From Moraxellaceae bacterium (GTDB lineage: Bacteria > Pseudomonadota > Gammaproteobacteria > Pseudomonadales > Moraxellaceae): a stretch of 64,000 nucleotides of DNA. Under the pieces are notes generated by a model. The model was given only the letters and a program-made list of their open reading frames with translations. It was not told where the DNA came from and made no database searches. The stretch lies in NCBI GenBank assembly GCA_030646295.1, contig JAUSND010000027.1:62001-126000 (forward strand). The letters are read 5' to 3'. Shown in pieces: positions 61,599-64,000 of this stretch; position 1 is the stretch's first letter, and every line of letters starts with the position of its first letter. The translations under genes and the position numbers were made by a program.

Positions 61599-64000
61599 AT
61601 GGGCAAATCGCTCGTCATCGTCGAGTCGCCGGCCAAGGCCAAGACCATCAACAAGTACCTGGGCAAGGATTTCATCGTGAAATCCAGCGTGGGTCATGTC
61701 CGCGACCTGCCTGTCAGTGGCTCCGGCAAGCCGGTAGACCCTGCCGAGCGGGCCAAGGCTGCCGCTGCTACGCGCAAGCTCTCGCCCGAGGCCAAGGCCT
61801 TGCAGAAGGAGAGCAAGGGCAAGTCGGCTCTTGTGGCCCGCATGGGGGTAGACCCGGAGCATGACTGGACGGCGCACTACCAGATTCTTCCCGGCAAGGA
61901 GAAGGTGGTTGATGAGCTGAAGAAGCTGGCGAAGGATGCCGACACCATTTATCTGGCCACTGACTTGGACCGCGAGGGGGAGGCGATTGCCTGGCACCTG
62001 CGGGAAGTCATTGGTGGTGATGATCAGCGCTTTCGTCGAGTCGTATTCAACGAAATCACCAAGAATGCGATTACAGAGGCGTTCAAGAAGCCAGGCATTC
62101 TCAATATTGACCGCGTGAATGCACAACAGGCGCGCCGCTTTCTTGACCGTGTGGTTGGCTACATGGTGTCGCCGCTGCTCTGGGAAAAAATTGCACGAGG
62201 CCTGTCGGCCGGTCGCGTGCAATCGGTAGCCGTGCGGTTGGTGGTGGAGCGCGAGCGCGAGATACGTGCGTTTATTCCGGAAGAGTTCTGGGAAATTCAT
62301 GCCGACACGCAAACTGCCAAGAAGGCGGCGTTGCGACTTGAAGTGACCCGGCATAAAGACAGTGCCTTCCGCCCGAAGAACAAGGCGGAGGCTGATGCAG
62401 CACTGAAGTCACTGCAGGGCGCCAGCTATGTTGTTGCCAAGCGCGATGACAAGCCGACCCGGACACGCCCGAATGCCCCGTTCATTACATCCACACTGCA
62501 ACAGGCCGCCAGTACCCGTCTTGGTTTTTCCGTAAAGAAAACCATGACACTGGCACAGCGCCTGTATGAAGCCGGCCACATCACCTACATGCGTACGGAC
62601 TCGACCAATCTGAGTCAGGATGCGGTCGCTGCAGCGCGCGGTTTTATCGAGGACCAGTACGGCAAGAAATACCTGCCGGAAAATCCGAACGTCTATTCCA
62701 GCAAGGAAGGTGCACAGGAAGCCCACGAAGCCATTCGTCCTTCTGATGTGACAGCCATGCCGGGCAGCCTGGCGGCGCTGGAACGTGATGCCGAGCGTTT
62801 GTATGAACTGATCTGGCGTCAGTTTGTTGCATGCCAGATGCCCGATGCCGAATATCTCTCCACCAGCATGAGCGTGTCAGCAGCGGATTTCGAGCTGCGT
62901 ACGCGCGGCCGCATTCTGAAGTTTGACGGTTTTACCAAGGTCATGGTGCCGGCACAGAAAGACAAGGAGGATCTGGTGCTGCCGGATGTGGCCGTCGGCG
63001 AGGCCCTGTCACTGGTGAAGCTGGACCCGAGCCAGCATTTCACCAAGCCGCCGGCACGTTTCAGTGAAGCCACGCTGGTGCGTGAACTGGAAAAGCGCGG
63101 TATCGGTCGTCCCTCCACGTATGCCGCCATCATTTCCACGGTGCAGGAGCGTGGTTATGTGAAGCTGGAAAATCGCCGGCTGTATGCCGAGAAGATGGGC
63201 GATATTGTTACGGATCGCCTGACCGAGAACTTCGATAACCTGATGGACTATGCCTTTACTGCCGAGCTGGAACAGGAGCTCGACAAGGTGGCCGAGGGCC
63301 AGCTCGACTGGAAGAAGGTTCTCAACGATTTCTACAAGGACTTCAAGAAGAAGCTTGAGCATGCCGGGCAGGATGACGGCATGCGTCGCAATCAGCCGGT
63401 GACCACTGACATTCCCTGCCTGCTGTGCGGTCGTCCGATGCAGATTCGTACCGCCAGTACAGGTGTGTTCCTGGGTTGCTCCGGGTATGGATTGCCACCC
63501 AAGGAACGCTGCAAGGGTACGGTCAATCTGGTACCGGGTGGCGAAGTGGTTGCGCTGGACGAGAATGATGACGAAAGCGAATCCCGGCAGTTGCTGGCGC
63601 GGCATCGCTGCCCGAAGTGCAGCACGGCCATGGACAGCTATCTGATCGACGAAGGCCGCAAGCTGCATGTGTGCGGTAATAATCCTGATTGCGACGGCTT
63701 CGAGATCGAGCAGGGCAGTTACCGGATCAAGGGCTATGAAGGTCCGCTGATCGAATGTGACAAGTGCGGTTCCGACATGCAGCTGAAGACCGGGCGCTTC
63801 GGTAAATATTTCGGCTGCACGAACTCGACTTGCGGCAATACACGCAAGCTGTTGCGCAGTGGTGAGGCGGCTCCGCCAAAGGCTGACCCGATTCCCATGC
63901 CACACCTCAAGTGTGAGAAGTCGGATGATTTCTTCCTGTTGCGTGATGGTGCGGCCGGCCTGTTCCTGGCGGCCAGCCAGTTTCCCAAGCATCGCGAGAC
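61599..64000 (+). CDS. topA: DNA topoisomerase I, cut by the right edge
   Basis: A type IA topoisomerase that relaxes negative supercoils. The Toprim domain starts with [13 protein letters not shown] (Glu9), followed by [15 protein letters not shown]. The DNA-attacking Tyr330 is in [10 protein letters not shown]-terminal zinc ribbons follow: [20 protein letters not shown] and [10 protein letters not shown], all with Cys pairs. About 800 residues are inside the window, and the end, with further ribbon or basic domains, is beyond it. The start follows a TACGGATAG leader with no strong ribosome site. Confidence 0.96.
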   Translation, partial: MGKSLVIVESPAKAKTINKYLGKDFIVKSSVGHVRDLPVSGSGKPVDPAERAKAAAATRKLSPEAKALQKESKGKSALVARMGVDPEHDWTAHYQILPGKEKVVDELKKLAKDADTIYLATDLDREGEAIAWHLREVIGGDDQRFRRVVFNEITKNAITEAFKKPGILNIDRVNAQQARRFLDRVVGYMVSPLLWEKIARGLSAGRVQSVAVRLVVEREREIRAFIPEEFWEIHADTQTAKKAALRLEVTRHKDSAFRPKNKAEADAALKSLQGASYVVAKRDDKPTRTRPNAPFITSTLQQAASTRLGFSVKKTMTLAQRLYEAGHITYMRTDSTNLSQDAVAAARGFIEDQYGKKYLPENPNVYSSKEGAQEAHEAIRPSDVTAMPGSLAALERDAERLYELIWRQFVACQMPDAEYLSTSMSVSAADFELRTRGRILKFDGFTKVMVPAQKDKEDLVLPDVAVGEALSLVKLDPSQHFTKPPARFSEATLVRELEKRGIGRPSTYAAIISTVQERGYVKLENRRLYAEKMGDIVTDRLTENFDNLMDYAFTAELEQELDKVAEGQLDWKKVLNDFYKDFKKKLEHAGQDDGMRRNQPVTTDIPCLLCGRPMQIRTASTGVFLGCSGYGLPPKERCKGTVNLVPGGEVVALDENDDESESRQLLARHRCPKCSTAMDSYLIDEGRKLHVCGNNPDCDGFEIEQGSYRIKGYEGPLIECDKCGSDMQLKTGRFGKYFGCTNSTCGNTRKLLRSGEAAPPKADPIPMPHLKCEKSDDFFLLRDGAAGLFLAASQFPKHRE

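Overview
The window is a dense, high-GC stretch of bacterial chromosome that reads as a gammaproteobacterium of the order Pseudomonadales. The main evidence is gene order. The core block from about 23.3 to 56 kb (lolC-lolD, comEC, exbB-exbD, lpxK, ycaR, kdsB, ptpA, murB, rne/rluC, HAD, sppA, maf/yceD-rpmF-plsX-fabD-fabG-acpP-fabF-pabC-mltG-tmk-holB-pilZ-tatD-tetR, etfBA), followed by lexA and topA, matches from memory the order of the Pseudomonas aeruginosa chromosome. Two features are less Pseudomonas-like: msbA sits directly before lpxK, and only one Lol permease gene precedes lolD. A relative of the Moraxellaceae is therefore possible, but this is an inference.

Layout. Positions 1-5.3 kb carry plus-strand metabolic genes: the end of a histidine phosphatase, an SDR, a DUF1304 membrane protein, a quinone oxidoreductase, an SMP-30-like protein and an acyl-CoA ligase. 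A sirtuin follows on the minus strand, then an 0.8 kb gap with nothing recognisable. A CHASE8-PAS-GGDEF-EAL protein lies at 7-9.5 kb. From 9.5 to 18.5 kb everything is on the minus strand: an alpha/beta hydrolase overlapping a PAQR/hemolysin III gene, a DUF445 protein, tRNA-Asn(GTT), an aspartate aminotransferase, a split B12-dependent ribonucleotide reductase (nrdJa/nrdJb) behind a promoter with an NrdR-like box, and a metallo-beta-lactamase-fold protein. uvrB follows, then an AT-rich gap with an inverted pair of consensus DnaA boxes. Minus-strand GDPD, an Ala/Pro-rich exported protein and a PilZ-like protein come next.

From 23.3 to 56 kb the genes build and maintain the envelope: lipoprotein export (LolFD), DNA uptake (ComEC), an ExbBD motor, lipid A and KDO synthesis and transport (MsbA, LpxK, KdsB), peptidoglycan (MurB, MltG), RNA processing (RNase E, RluC), fatty acid synthesis (PlsX, FabD, FabG, AcpP, FabF), folate (PabC), DNA replication (Tmk, HolB), pili (PilZ) and electron transfer (EtfBA). 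Many neighbours overlap by GTGA, ATGA or 8 bases, which points to translational coupling.

The last 8 kb hold a Tat-exported small protein with a GMC oxidoreductase, lexA behind a palindromic SOS box, a MOSC-domain protein, two conserved proteins of unknown function, and topA, which runs off the right edge.

No prophage, insertion sequence, CRISPR array or defence system was seen. I did not find an obviously new multi-gene system. The most interesting signals are regulatory: the DnaA-box/repeat region, a near-consensus promoter that would leave yceD almost leaderless, and several promoter-associated dyads.
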